NCBI GenBank assembly: GCA_958510875.1
Contig: OY294068.1
Span: 71,216,633-71,280,632, forward strand
Direction: 5' to 3'
Length of the DNA stretch: 64,000 bases
Source of the DNA: Endomychus coccineus
Lineage: Eukaryota; Arthropoda; Insecta; Coleoptera; Endomychidae
Shown here: positions 22,901 through 35,165 of the stretch, piece after piece
How the letters are laid out: each line of letters begins with the position of its first letter
Numbering within the stretch: the first letter of the stretch is position 1
Notes under the pieces: model-generated
The model's database searches: none
What the model was told of the DNA's origin: nothing
What the model saw: the letters and a program-made list of their open reading frames with translations, nothing else
Position numbers and translations under genes: made by a program

Positions 22901-23630
22901 ATAGTCCAGTCAAATAAAACATTGGCGACAGAAATGTTGTGGATAGCAGCCAAACCTATTTCATTTGGTCGGGGCGGTATGTAGGAACATTTTTGCACAA
23001 TATGCCTCCTTTTTTTTTTGTGGTGCTGCTTGTCAAAAATGCAATTGTTTGAATTTTTTGGGCGATTCTCGCTGTTTTTGAACTGTTGTTTGGTTAGCTC
23101 ACGTCTGGAAGCAAAATGATCTGTGTAAAAGTTGTTGGTAATTTTATAAGCTACAAAACCTTGGCAAGAAAAAAATTTTGTGCCATCAATAATTTTTCGC
23201 TATTGAAGGAAAATTGTATACAGAAATGTAAACAAAATCTTAGAATTCTAAATATTGAATAATGCCAACTTATAGGAAGAAATAATTATTAATTTTTCGG
23301 CAACTTCCATATTTTTGTTTACAATTTTCGATCAATAGCGGAAAATCAATAATGGCTCAAAATTTTTTCTTGGCAGGGTTTTGTAGCTCATAAGACTTTT
23401 ACACAGGTTATTTTGATCTCAGACGTAAACTAACCAAACTACAGTTCAAAAACAGCGAAAATCGGCCAAAAAATGTAAGCAATTGCATTTTTGGCAAACA
23501 GCATCACAAAAAAAGGGGTCGTATTTGCAAAAATGTTCCTACATACCCCCCGACCAAACGAAATGGGTTTGGCGGCTATCCCCATCATTTCTGAAATTAA
23601 GTGATTTTTTGTCTAATTTGACTGGACTAT
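22901..23630. mobile_element. Foldback element, 730 bp
   Basis: Ends ATAGTCCAGTCAAAT and ATTTGACTGGACTAT. Arms of about 340 bases are inverted copies (for example GCCAAACCTATTTCATTTGG against CCAAACGAAATGGGTTTGGC) around an AT-rich centre near 23260. The terminus AGTCYRGTCAAATTAGAC is shared with the right end of the element at 54428-55737, so both belong to one terminal family with different interiors. No coding capacity. Confidence 0.8.
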
Positions 23631-23980
23631 TGGAACGCACGTCAGGTTATATGAATTTTTTTATAAATTGAGAAGATACTTTTCATTCAGATTTTTAGCG
23701 TTGAAAACTGCGTCTGAGAATCGTTGAATATTGTTCTTGTACATAATACGAACTATTTCATCCGCTAACATTCGTTGATTGACATTACATGACGGCAAGG
23801 TGAAAAGTCCCTGAAAAACGAAATAAGAAATGATTTATTTAGTCAAAACTTATTTTATTTCTCAACATGCCATCTTTTTTATTTTCCAGGGTCTTTTCAC
23901 TTTGCCCTCGTATCAACTATTTGCGAATACTAATAGACATGTAATCAATAATGAAGATTCGTGACCCACGTATGAATTAT

Positions 23981-24508
23981 ATATAAATTCTCGGGAAATA
24001 GGTCACATCAAACCATATGCTTTATATTTTCGTCTTTACGTACGTTTCGGTCTCACGACCATCATCAGAAGACTTATTATTTCAATAACCTGATTACTTA
24101 AAACTAATTGTATTAACACAAAAAAATAGAAATAAAAAGTATATTCAAGAGGCCAGACCTCCTTTTATTACCTAATAAATCATGGCATCTGGTTCGAAAG
24201 TAAATACTTGAACTCATCTCGTTTGTTAGTCGTTCTTAGACCTTGATGACATGTTGTCGTATTTTTTTAGAGATCTACTTAGCAGTGGATTCTTGATATA
24301 TAATACTTATAATATTGTTGTGTTTTACAATTTCAATTTCGTGTTTCTGTTCTTTTCGGCGTCGTTGGCATTTTGAATGAAATTGGTGCGATAAGGACGC
24401 TTTGTGTTAATACAATTAGTTTTAAGTAATCAGGTTATTGAAATAAAAAGTCTTCTGATGTTGGTCGTGATATGGTTTCATGTGACCTATTTCCCGAGAA
24501 TTTATATA
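23981..24508. mobile_element. Penelope family A terminal unit with inverted ends
   Basis: Starts ATATAAATTCTCGGGAAATA and ends with its inverse. Arms of about 140 bases are inverted copies; each carries a hammerhead-like motif (24032-24073 minus, intact; 24450-24485 plus, decayed). The centre has a CACAAAGCGTCC stretch and an AACGACTAACAAACGAG-like block shared with 51571-51998. Related sequence at 40235-41509 surrounds a GIY-YIG endonuclease fragment, which ties the family to Penelope-like retroelements; this copy has no coding part. Confidence 0.65.
24032..24073 (-). ncRNA. Minimal hammerhead ribozyme (Penelope family A)
   Basis: The 42-nt minus-strand RNA folds as stem I GUCUU/AAGAC, core CUGAUGA, stem II GGUC-GUGA-GACC (perfect, GUGA tetraloop), core GAAA, a 2-bp stem III CG-UA-CG, then cleavage triplet GUA before the AAGAC strand. 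All conserved core bases are present. A very short stem III is the known form of hammerheads in Penelope-like elements, some of which cleave as dimers. Activity is inferred from sequence only. Confidence 0.65.
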
Positions 24509-24509
24509 C

Positions 24510-26150
24510 ATGTTATCAATTTGACTTCAAATCAAGTTGGAAGTTATGCTCATAGTTGAAGGTTTTTATAAGATCCATAGAGAGCCCTCAACTATGGAAA
24601 TCTGAATTAAGATCCATCAGAATGTATACTTCCAGGTTTGACTTCACTACGACGTGAATTTGAACTGTTTGAGTAGATGAAACAGACGAAACAAAGATCT
24701 ATTCCCTCGACTCATATATATGCATAAGTTTCTTGCAAGTCATCATATTTTCATGTTGCACAAAGACTTTCAAACACACAGACTGATTATGAATATTATG
24801 GAAGGAAGTCTATACAAAATTCGAATCCCAGGACTGATTGCCTCAAAAATAGGTGTAATCAGCTGGATAAGACATTTGATGAAAGTCTATTAGAAATGTG
24901 GTTGATATAATGCAGAATGGATTACACAATAATTGTTTAATCAACTATTGAGAGGAATCCCTATTTTTTATGAAAAATCGAATCTTCATTGTAGAATAAT
25001 ATCGATAGCCAATGAAGTAACGGGAATAAGTTCAATTTTGCATTTGAAGTTCTTCCAGAATTCCTGTCTTCTGAAGGTACTTAAGTCTTACAAGTTTGAT
25101 ACTTTGTTTTGTTTGTTTTTGAAACGAATGTAGAGCATGTGTATTCACCGAGTAAGTCAAGTAGTGAAAGTAGAATTTTTCCAGTAAAATATCATGAAAA
25201 TTAAACTTATCCAAGTTCATTTTGGAAGAAAATTGAATTCTAAACTAACTTGAAATAATATTTTCTCAGAAAAATGCATACTTTTGAGATATCCAAGATT
25301 TTGGCCAAAAAATTGCTATTAACGCACCAACTCGCGACCCCCTCGTTGATGTGGTTGCTGACAACAAAAACTACACTTTTCTAAACTATTGGATTATGTT
25401 GGTTAGAATTCGTAGGGTCTATGTGTCGTAATACTTTCACTCATCTTCATAATGTTGACATTCTACGCTTTTAATTGAAAGGAGGGTATATTCAAACTAA
25501 TAATTTGGCAGAGACTCGACGCTATCCCATTATTTATGAAATCTTGTGAATATTCTTTTGGCAAGTTATACGTAACATGTGAAGTTCTATTATAATAACA
25601 GCTTCTTATTTACTTTAGGAAGCGATTCTTCGCGAATCGTTCGCGTTTTGCGCATACCGACGATACGTTAAGTTTATATTTCAACTAGCCGACCGACGCT
25701 CCAAATTTAGCTTGATGTAAATCTGAAAGTATTTTCGTTTGCATCGCAGTTTTGTTTCAGTTGTTATCTTCATATATGCGATACTTAAACACACGCAACA
25801 TCTTCCCATTTCCTCGCTCATGTATCACTATAATAAATAAATAAATACGAATTGATATTCCTAACCTGAACATTATACTGTCGTTCGAACCTGATATTTC
25901 TGACTTACACATAATAATAGTTAACGAATACCCTAGAGCAAGTAAGAACATTTTGAAATAAATGAAATGTACCTACCTCACAAGGTGCAAATAACGTGTT
26001 CTTCAACCAGAACACTCGATATATTTTTTGCAACTTCCGATAATGGGCCGTATCGCCACAATACAGGATGAAGGAGAGGAAATTGCGGTGATCAAGAACA
26101 ACTTTCATTCTTCTATTTTGAATTTTTTCTACATTCCGACTACAAGAAAG
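24510..26150. other. No gene seen (24.5-26.15 kb)
   Basis: AT-rich. A GC-richer patch near 25620-25680 (CGCGAATCGTTCGCG and flanks) stands out and lies upstream of TTTCAGTTGTTA, but no promoter or exon can be argued firmly. Probably intron. Confidence 0.35.
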
Positions 26151-26154
26151 GAAA

Positions 26155-26400
26155 ACCTATAATGTTCGTAGAACATCGGTTGAGCCAGCGATGGAATGTT
26201 GGGAGATCAGGAAATACCTCACTAGGCAAAGAGTTCTACAGCTTTGATAGAAAAATGAAGTGTGGTAGTGCTTGTGATGAAAAAACAGATGAAATTTCCT
26301 ATGAGCACCGACCATGGAAATATCTATAGAGAAGAAAGAGATCGACCACATTTCTACGATGTTCTAGAGAGGTCAATGAATTGGTAAACTTTCCCTGTAT
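26155..26400 (-). pseudogene. LINE B C-terminal fragment
   Basis: About 240 bases matching the C-terminal region of LINE B (GAACATCGGTTGAGCCAGC at 26168 against GAACGTCGTGTGAGCCAGC at 58335; ISMVGAHRKFHLFFHHKHYH in one minus frame). 5'- and 3'-truncated. Same strand as the 58-kb copy. Confidence 0.6.
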
Positions 26401-26469
26401 TGAATTGTATTATGTTGGGAATATTTGCTTACTGCCATCTTACAGATTTTTTATTTTTTTTTGCGTAGA

Positions 26470-27960
26470 GGGGAAATCTTACATAGACGCCTCGGGTGTG
26501 CCGGATTCCTACCGACTAAAACCCCTCCTCCGTGAGGTTGATTCTCCATCCTAGAGGAGCCCCACAGCACTACGGTCATTATAGTCCAATTTGCCCTCAC
26601 TTGTTTCTACCCCCTCATCAGTCCGGTGTATTCTATGAATTTCAGTAGCCTGATATAGGGGATACTTCTGATTTTCTCGGGTGTAGTCTTATCGTCTCCG
26701 AGGTATGTCCGACGACCTACCGTGTATGCCGTGCACTGACACAGCACATGCATAGGTGTCTCATCTTCCACCCCGCAACCCCTACAAGTGGGCTGATCTA
26801 CCAGTCCCATCGTGTAGAGGTGTTTGTTGCATGGGGCGTGTCCGTTCAGGAATGCAACAAGATTCCGTATTTCTTGTCTGCTGAACGTCAGCAGATTTTA
26901 TGCTCGTTACTGCTGTAGATCTCCCATCAGTCGCTTGGAGTGCGACATACGGGGCAGTTCCCTCCAGTAGGCACGGTGCTCTATCTCGAGCCATTTTTGG
27001 ATTACAGATTTCGCTGCGGCATGAGAAATGCCACAGGTTGGCTCTGGTCCAATCAGTGGTTTTTCCTCCCCGCTTTAGCTAGCGCAACGGCAGTTTCTGT
27101 CCCTTCTCGTTTGGTTTCTTCAGACTTCCAAACGAGTGCTACTCTATCGGGGTTCATTACTAGTGCCGTTAGTTCTTTGACGCAATCAAGTACACATTGT
27201 GAGGTGATTGTGTATGACTAGAGTGCCTTGAGCACAGTCAGGTTGCTCACTGATTGTGATTTTTCTCTTCTCATAGGCTCTCTCCCTCATAATTTGAGCA
27301 CATGTTGTAATTGCAACTATTTATGCTTGGAATTCTCTCGCAAAAGTCCCTAGATTTGAAAGAAATTCTTCCCCCTTGGTCCGTTTTCTCGACTATTCCA
27401 GTACCTGTACGTATCTCATAGATACATTTCTGGTGCTAGTTCAATTAGGATGTTTCAACTACAGCAGTTCATCCAACCCTGTAGCTCTCAGCAAGTTCAG
27501 GATGTCGAATAGTTTGATGTTCTCTTCTATTTGGTACGCTTCTAGGTGTCGTGCCCTTGATTTTTGCAACCGGTAGTGCCATGTTGAAATTCCCATTGCT
27601 ATTCTGAATTTATTTTTTCTCGGGTTGGTGAAATCGTTAGATCTCTTTTGCAGAAGGGTTCAGGTCTCTCAGATAGACGATAACTGTATTATTCTTGGTT
27701 GATTCGTTTTGTTTCTCTATGCATTCCCAGACCACCTTGGAACAGTTTATGTGATGACCTTCTTATCTACGTAAGTTACTTTCTATATTGAACTGGACAC
27801 ATTTCCCTATAGCGTGAATTTTCGCTTGGAAAATGCTAGGGGATTAACCTAAGCTTTCAGAGTATTCGGTTCCAAACCCGTATACTTTTATTCCAGTTTT
27901 CCAGTTTCTTCTGTTGTTTCATAATCATCAGTGTACCATTTAATGGCCTCTCTACTGAGT
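26470..27960 (-). pseudogene. LINE (I/R1/jockey-like) RNase H and zinc C-terminus with A-rich tail
   Basis: Minus strand: SREAIKWYTDDYETTEETG near 27950 opens an RNase H fold (the D of YTDD equals the first catalytic Asp of the usual YTDGS). The domain decays through 27.2 kb, then TFSRQEIRNLVAFLNGH and MGLVDQPTCRGCGVEDETPM, VLCQC (Cys/His motif) and a stop near 26607. The 3' UTR ends in an A-run (T-run at 26450-26462 on the plus strand). Multiple shifts. Same class as the 5.0-kb fragment but diverged in sequence. Confidence 0.75.
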
Positions 27961-29255
27961 CTTAGGATGGTGAAGATACCATCTTCAATGGTTGGCGAAA
28001 CGTCGGCATCAAGCTGTGCTATTGTCGCGCGGAATCCATCCGGAAGCCAAGAATTTTCCTCAAACTACAAGAAAATTTCTTTGAAATGATTGTTTCTTTG
28101 TCTTGTTAGCATGGGAAATAGCGGAAACTTGAATGAAATAACTATTAGTTCGATTTTCACTAGTTTAATAAATAAGTAAAACTTCAACCTCAAAACTCAG
28201 TGAGGATGGACTCCACGAAAAAACTGTTAGGAAAGTTTTTGCTTAGTTATTATTATATTAGGTCCTGTGGTTATTTCAAATTTCACGAAAAGGGGTGGCA
28301 TTCATTCCCACGGAATAGATGCACACCACGACCGGGTCAAAAATTCATTTTGGTTCATATCCTGAATCTTCCAAGAATGTCATATGAATCGGCGGCGGCT
28401 CAAACAATTTTCAACCCTTCAGTAATGAATGTATTTAACCACACGATTTCCCTGGAAAAAAATTAGATGAAAAATACTATGGTGAAGAAATTTTGCTCTA
28501 GAACTTTATTGAACGATTTTAGAAATATCTTGAGTAAGTTCAAGAGTATAACAAACGGAATACGAACGTCATAATTCAGCAATAATTATCGATATTTTCT
28601 TTGACACATCACGGGCTTCGCCAGACCCATCTCTAATTACATACCTTCTCGTGTACGGGATATTACATCTCAGTTGTTTTCAGTATATAAGTCATTCTGA
28701 GGATGTCATTGTATGGAGATTTTGTCATTGTCATATGCGGCCAATCGCTTTTGGTGGTCTAGTCTAAGTGCGCATTTGGGCGAATCAAAAATTTAATTAT
28801 TAAATCGAAAACAAAAGTTTAAAACCAATCCTTAGAATAATCCAGATCACTTCAACTCTATTAATCTTTGTTAACGTTAGAGGAAATGTTCACTCAAACC
28901 GGTATCAGTACCCACTATTATGGAAATCTCGTATGGGTATTCTCACTATATCTTACTCACAGATATAAAAATGTAACCTTGGACATAGTTGCAAAATTGC
29001 TCCTAGGCTCAACATACTTTGTCTTTTTCTTATCTAATATTCCCAGATCGATTCGTGTGGTGGTCGCAAAATGTTACCTAAAATTATGTAAATTTTGATT
29101 AAATAATATCTCAATTTGTGAATGAACTTGAATATTTTATCATCTAATGGTACGCTTATTATCCCAATTCCTTGCTTCATTAGGTACTCTTTTAGATCCT
29201 TTTCTTGCATCAGAATTGACTGGACGAACGGCAACTAATCCTTAGATTCTTCCAG
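27960..29255. other. No gene seen (28.0-29.25 kb)
   Basis: An 88-codon plus frame at 28200-28466 has no recognised motif or clear start context. Otherwise AT-rich, probably intron, ending at the acceptor before 29256. Confidence 0.35.
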
Positions 29256-29624
29256 AAACGCGAAATCCCGTGGGAGAAAGTGCCGTTCGTTCCAAGACCC
29301 AGACTGGTTCCCGATCCTGTGACAGCATTTGGCAAAAGGCGACAAGAAAAAGTCAATGTACAGAATAAAACTTTCATTCTTGATCCGAGTGAGCGGGCCA
29401 AAATTAGACCAGCGCTATTATTAGATCCTCCGAAACCCTATGTATCCGCACGCGATGCTACTAGGGAAAAAGTTCTCATTGCTGTGAGAAGAAACGAGAG
29501 CGCATATTCGAATAACGATTCGATGGATACGGTGTTGCCAAGATTACACAAAGTCGCGGAACTTCCAGATTTACCTTACAAACGCAGAATTGTTCTTTCA
29601 TCTGACTTTACCCTCCCTATTTAG
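29256..29624 (+). CDS. Host gene, terminal coding exon A (122 codons and stop)
   Basis: The acceptor TTCTTCCAG ends at 29255. The phase-0 frame reads KREIPWEKVPFVPRPRL, PDPVTAFGKRR, RRNESAYSNND and DTVLPRLHKVAELPDLPYK, and stops at 29624. It is proline- and charge-rich with balanced codon use quite unlike the decayed transposons around it, and open over its whole length. The phase matches the 18.1-kb first exon. An AATAAA follows at 29945. Not recognised with certainty; the composition would suit a sarcomere-associated structural protein such as myofilin, which is a guess. Alternative: last exon of a separate gene whose earlier exons I cannot see. Confidence 0.65.
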   Translation, partial: KREIPWEKVPFVPRPRLVPDPVTAFGKRRQEKVNVQNKTFILDPSERAKIRPALLLDPPKPYVSARDATREKVLIAVRRNESAYSNNDSMDTVLPRLHKVAELPDLPYKRRIVLSSDFTLPI

Positions 29625-29944
29625 ATAACATTCAATATGTAATATTTATCTATGGTTTTGTTCTATTTATCGCATTTATCCATTGTGGTTTCGAAGTAAT
29701 GTCTATAATACATTCTTGAAATCAGAATTGTGAATGTCATCGCATTCAAATGATTCTTAGGGGTCGGATGAAAATTGAGAAGATGAATGTCTGAAATGTT
29801 GTATTATTTTCATTGATTCCACGCGCTTTTGCCAATTAACCAACAGTAATGTGTCTATGCTTTGTGTACGCTGCAGCATATCAAAATGCTTTCGAATTTA
29901 GATGTAATGTTTATTTTTATTTCATATTGTACACTTTATTTCCA

Positions 29945-29950
29945 AATAAA
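29945..29950 (+). terminator. Poly(A) signal AATAAA for terminal exon A
   Basis: Canonical hexamer about 320 bases after the stop at 29624, in an AT-rich 3' UTR. Confidence 0.5.
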
Positions 29951-29954
29951 TGAA

Positions 29955-30835
29955 TTATAAATGATGAGCCTTTCTTATTACTATCAACATAAAGGATAAA
30001 TTTGTGTTTGTCAACAGATAAATCTGCATGCTAACTAATTTAATATTCTCAAAACCACATATCCCATCATACACCACTCCTACTTCAGTTATGTGAACTA
30101 AATGCAAAAGGCTTATTTTCCGTCAATTCCGTAATTTAGAATTCAAATTGAACATAGATGTGTATATAATTAGTAAAGTGAATGATTTTCAACTATTTAT
30201 CCAGGAATTATTGTGTACTCATGAAATGTCATCTTTAATAGTACTTAACAGAATGATTTGAAGGAGTACCTCAAATTCCCTGCTATTGAATTTATTTCAC
30301 TTGGCTACGGTTCTCAATGTTATGATAATATTTTTATATTTTGAAAATAGATTTCATTCCACCAAAAATAGATCTGATAAACATCCAACCCACTATTCAC
30401 AATCATAAAATCTACCTTGGAGTGTGAAGTGTCTGATATACATATCTCATTTCACTATACATATTTCACAGTATAAGGTGTGATTCATGATATTATATTT
30501 GTCGATTAGATTTCATAATACTCACAATTTGTATGTAACTTTAGTCTGTCAACATTGTTTTGGCATCCTGTGTCATCATCGTTTTGAGTAATAGTAAGTT
30601 ATAAATTTAAGATTCACCGTTCTGAAGATGACATATTATGTAGAAGCAATAGTGACTTATTGTGTTATGAAACAACAGTATGTTATTACATAAATTCTGT
30701 CGCTTCACTATTTACCGTGATAGGATAATTATACATATTGTAAAATTAAACATTATTATGTTACCATCGATTCAATTCGTAATTTCAATTGACCGAAATT
30801 CGGCGTGTGACGCCATATTCACACAGTATTATAAA
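29955..30835. other. No gene seen (29.96-30.83 kb)
   Basis: AT-rich with stops in all frames. No repeat recognised. Confidence 0.35.
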
Positions 30836-30839
30836 TATT

Positions 30840-31190
30840 TATCGAATAACGAAGGACAGAGCTGGCCACTCAAGAGCTTCGAGGTTTCATGACGGAACAC
30901 TACAAACCTAATGGTTATATGAGAAAATATGGCCTAGTGAATGATGGGATGCGTAGACTCTTCAGCAAAGCAAAATAAACATGAATACATGTGGTCACTG
31001 TCTCCTCACTCCTCCGCAGAAGGATACAACATAACCGTCGTTGAGGAAATTAGATCATTGAAGTCGGAAAAAATCATAATTGTTCGAAAGGATCCGACAC
31101 ATACCAGTATGTCCACCAAAACAGTACTATTGGTAGGAACGACTTACTGAATCTGAAATGGAACCAATTTGTCAAAACTAAGACTCAATT
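30840..31190 (+). pseudogene. LINE RNase H-type C-terminal relic
   Basis: Plus-strand frames: ELATQELRGFMTEHYKPNG, YMRKYGLVNDGM, then a shifted CxxC-like piece, HVVTVSSLLRRRIQH, then VVEEIRSLKSEKII. The pattern (a helix with ...HxxLNxHxxKxGL, a Cys/His motif, CPxLxxRRxQHLG) is that of the C-terminus of RNase H-bearing LINEs, a third sequence family besides those at 5.0 and 26.5 kb. Strongly decayed. Confidence 0.5.
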
Positions 31191-31199
31191 ATGTTTACA

Positions 31200-31900
31200 T
31201 GTTATCCAGTGTGGGTCTACGGGGGGAGGGTGGAGGAAAACCGTCCTTAAGATCTATTATAGCAAAAATATTCAATCAAATGTGAAAATAAGCTGCTATA
31301 GAAAACCGAAAGTTTTAAGGCACGGATTATCCAAAAATGAAGTGAAACTACTTCGATGTAATATAAGAACAATGATAACCCTAAAAAGGATACTTAATGT
31401 CATCAATAATAGTAGGCAAGACCCCCCATGACAAAATACGGAATCTGCTACTAATAGCATCAAATATTATAATGTTATATTAGTACTTCTGTCTTCCCGT
31501 TATACTTTGAGATCTATGTTCTTGATTAGAAGCTCGTAATTTAGAAAGGCGAATTAAGTTGTGCGGACTTTACATAACGTTATAATCAGATTAGCTAGAA
31601 AGCAATCAATCATTCCACACCTTTGTCATATATCATTAATTATTTATTATCATGAAATGAAATTCCAATTAAATAGTCTGAAATCATTCACTACTTGTGC
31701 ATCGCACTTTAGAGTAGATTAACATTATTTTGTCTAACATGCACGTATTGTATAGAATGCAAACCTCTATTAGATACCTTGTTTATTGGAAAGCTTGTAA
31801 TGACTGAAAGTTGAAAGGTTACAATTATAGTCAGATAAGATTACACATAAAAGAGCGATCACCTTTTTGTTATTAAGTTTCGTATAATTATTGTCCTCAG
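31200..31900. other. No gene seen (31.2-31.9 kb)
   Basis: A purine-rich GGGGGGAGGGTGGAGG run at 31219 is the only notable feature. It leads into the acceptor before 31901. Confidence 0.35.
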
Positions 31901-32221
31901 AGTCCAAGACATTACGTCGTGCGTGACTCTCCAGACCTTAGCCGCAGAGCTGCAGAAGAAGTATATTCATATTCGTATTCTAATGACTCATCTAATCGCC
32001 TTGGTGATCAATATTCTCGTCCTTCAACACGATCTTATACAAGCTCAGAATCAGTATCCCGTACATCAACCGGAGGCCCAGGGGGTTATTCCTCTTCAAT
32101 AGATCGTACTTCCCGTTCCAGAGGGGATGGACCTGGTGGATATCATTCTAGTTACAGCTCTACCACTTCTGGTAGACTTCCTGGCGGCACCAGCTACCGC
32201 CATTATTCTTACCGTGTTTAG
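31901..32221 (+). CDS. Host gene, terminal coding exon B (106 codons and stop)
   Basis: The acceptor TTGTCCTCAG ends at 31900. The phase-0 frame reads SPRHYVVRDSPDLSRRAAEE, then a Ser/Tyr/Gly/Arg-rich low-complexity tail with repeated YSYS, GGPGGY and RTS units, ending GGTSYRHYSYRV and TAG at 32221. A disordered Tyr/Ser/Gly-rich C-terminus with an aromatic basic end. The phase is compatible with the first exon, making it an alternative terminal exon to 29256-29624. AATAAA follows at 32354. Family not recognised. The low-complexity tail and strict open frame argue for a real exon. Confidence 0.65.
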   Translation, partial: SPRHYVVRDSPDLSRRAAEEVYSYSYSNDSSNRLGDQYSRPSTRSYTSSESVSRTSTGGPGGYSSSIDRTSRSRGDGPGGYHSSYSSTTSGRLPGGTSYRHYSYRV

Positions 32222-32353
32222 GATCTAGTGAACCAGCTTTGAATTGTTCGATACGCATCTAGTTAGTTTGTAAATGACATTTTATCGAAATATGATTAAT
32301 TCTGAAAATTTGTTTCAAATATTCAATGTACAAATTTCATTTAATTTCCTGTG

Positions 32354-32359
32354 AATAAA
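32354..32359 (+). terminator. Poly(A) signal AATAAA for terminal exon B
   Basis: Canonical hexamer 133 bases after the stop at 32221. Confidence 0.55.
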
Positions 32360-32364
32360 TTTCT

Positions 32365-34860
32365 AACAAGCTGGTTAGATGCGTTCAATAATTTGAATTG
32401 TGCTTTATTTTGAAAATAACTGAATTTAAATGTCGGAAGCTGATCGTATATTTCATTCTAAGTCGCAGGGTTTTTCCAAAGAAAATAAGCCTTACTGCAG
32501 TTCAATCTACTAGCAATACGAATTTCAACATTCTGATTATTTTTCGATATTTAAATTTAAAGTATTTTCAGCTAATAGGGGTGTAATGGAGAATTATTTA
32601 TTATCGCAATATAGTATGAAATCATAGTCACAGATATATTACTCTGATTTATTTGGAACATCTATAATATTGTAATTGAGTACTCTTTGTGCTTTCTAAT
32701 AAAGTAAGTTATATCTTCAATAACTTTATAATGGAGTAATAATCAAGAGAATTAATGATTAATAAAATTAAGCTATTTTGAATTGTGATGTTCTTTCCTT
32801 AACTTTTTAGATTTGCAATTTGCAAAATTTTATTTATTGATTAGTGTGTATGTATATTAGAAACTAATGATTATTTTGTATTATTCTGTACTCAGTTTGT
32901 GGAATAAAAATGGCGTAATTAATCTTTTTGATTTTAGTTTTTGATAAATAAAAATAGATTCCGTTAGGCTATGTCAAGTCTACTTACAATAAGAAATAAG
33001 TTTGTTGCAGTTCCAAATATATTAGAAATATCAATTTCCTAAATCCCAAGCCTTCTACCCCATTCCTGCCTACTAATAATAAACTATCTCAGGAGAATCA
33101 CCAAACACAAATTTTAATCTTTATTAATGTTGATTTCTTTGTATTGTTCAGTTGTCCCTTCAATTCCAGTTTCACGAACTTGAGGTCCAATCTACACGAG
33201 AGGAAAGAGGACGATTAAATATGCCACATTTCAGTTGAACGAAAATGTTGACACAAACAAAAACGGTTTGTGAGTTGAGCTCTATTCTGTTTCCAAGCTA
33301 TATTTTCATGCAAACCATATCTGTTGATGTTCATCGATGGAAGTTACAGAGATCCCAATTATTCCAAATTAAATATCCCGTAATTATTAGTTTGTGTTTT
33401 TCTTTCCATAATTTTTGAGAGAAAAGAGTTTCTCAGATACTTTATACTAAAAGTTTCTGATATCGTAAGACAATAACATAGTCTTCGAATTATAATGTTA
33501 TAGGAATTCGATTCATTCCAGGTTATAGTGATCAGAAGACACACCACCAGAGAAAAACTTTTGCTGCAATGAATTTTTTTTGGGTAGAGAAAGAGACGTT
33601 AGTTTGCAAAGAGAAAATTCTAAATTTGGATCCTATTCGAGAAAGTAGGACCCACATTCTTCACTTATATTGCTGCTGATGAAATCTAGTTAAACAAAGA
33701 ATCACAGTCACTAGATTTGATCGATGAATATCTTTTGAAATTGAAATAATGACTGCAAACAAAAGCCTTAGCAATACAGAGCCGTTGTTTTCAAAATCAG
33801 ATAAGCTAGTTTTGGCAATATTCTTAATAAATTCAGCACTACTAAAGCTTTTGTGCAATTTATCATACATAATTAATTTTAGATATAATTTCAATATGTA
33901 CTTACAATTTAACAATTCACAAACCTAACTTCCGTTCAACTGAAAAGTATTTGATTCAAATTCAGCTGAACTCTATTATTCATTCTATTTTGTGTGTGGT
34001 TTTGGCCTCAAGACTATTTAAGTAAAGATGATATCAAAAGTATTGGAGGCAAAAGTTATTTTTGTTTATCTCTCTTCTTACCGAACAAGTTATTATTGAC
34101 CAACACCTTAGAATAGTATAATGGTATATAGGTACCATTTGATACAGGGTGAACAGCTTTAAAAAATCACTGAAGTTGATTATTACAAGAGATTGAAGGA
34201 GGAAAGAGAGAGAAAACATGAATAATAAACTTTATTATTCCTTGTAGGTATATCACTAACGTTTCCATTATTCTAATTATGTCCTTTTGTCTCCTTAAAA
34301 TGGTTTAGAGTTTTCCATCCCGTCAAGTTCGAATCCTACCTGGACTAGGAAAGGTAAGACCAATATTCTTAACTTTTATAGATTAAATTATGATATAGGT
34401 TTTTTCACGATAATATGAGGAATATCATTTGACTACATGTCCAACTGTATTGTCAACCGCCAATACTGGATTTGGTGTTCCTAACAGGGTATTGATATTT
34501 TCAAGCTTGAATGCTAGATTAGTAATAATGAAGACTTTGATTAAACGAAAGAAAAATTACTTTCTTTTTATACCACTTATCATAATAACATGAAAACGTT
34601 ACTATAGTTTCAACACCCATTATCAGATACATAATTATGATGTAAACAATAAACATTTTGAGTACAAATAGAAAGTGAACTACAATTGGGGTAATGAGAT
34701 TACAATTGAGAGTAAGGGATCATCGGAAATTCCGGAACAAGTAGATCTCGGAAAATGCAGTGCATTAGGATGAATGATATTCAATATTCTAAGAATTATT
34801 CTAAGAGTGCTTCGAAAGATAAAGGAAAATATCACTTTGGTATAGGTCTAACTAACCATT
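32365..34860. other. No gene seen (32.4-34.9 kb)
   Basis: AT-rich. Frames up to 84 codons, none with a recognised motif. No long inverted or tandem repeat noticed. Confidence 0.35.
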
Positions 34861-34869
34861 TAGGATATG

Positions 34870-35165
34870 GTTATAGGAGTTTTTCTAATTTTGATATATG
34901 TTAAATGTTTAGGCTTTCTGAATTAGCAAAGGTATGACCTGTTTGTTAAAAATGATTAACAAAGGTTGAGTCTGTTTTGTTGAGTCTGAAAGAACGAAAA
35001 TGTTCTTGGTCTCTATGTTTAAAATTACGACAAGTTCTACTTGTCTAAAGGTTATCATCACAGTGTGGGCAAACTAGCATCTAAGCTCCATGTTTACTAT
35101 AATAATCCGTTTCGTCTTTAGCTTTATATATAAGATGGCAAAGTGTATTTTCTGATGTGAAACTG
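34870..35165 (-). pseudogene. Penelope-like GIY-YIG endonuclease relic (family D)
   Basis: Minus strand: TSENTLCHLIYKAKDETDYY, SKHGA(stop)MLVCPHCDD, TSRTCRNFKHRDQEHFRSF, LNKTDSTFVNHF, QTGHTFAN. This is the linker plus GIY-YIG domain of Penelope-like retroelements, with the CPxCD pair and the TSR-RxxxH region; the GIY is mutated to GA(stop) and the YIG is lost. It points away from the related plus-strand copy at 35.4 kb. Confidence 0.65.

Noticed and set aside
25620..25680. Possible 48-base exon between AG and GTTAAG in a GC-rich patch
   Set aside because: Weak donor, no recognisable peptide, and the dyad TTCGCGAA-type composition explains the GC patch equally well.
27950..28030. GGCGAAACGTCGGC phrase near LINE RNase H, hammerhead-like at first sight
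   Set aside because: No CUGAUGA core at the right distance and no stem II; not a ribozyme candidate.
28200..28466. 88-codon plus-strand ORF
   Set aside because: No motif, no splice or promoter context, AT-rich codon use; likely chance.
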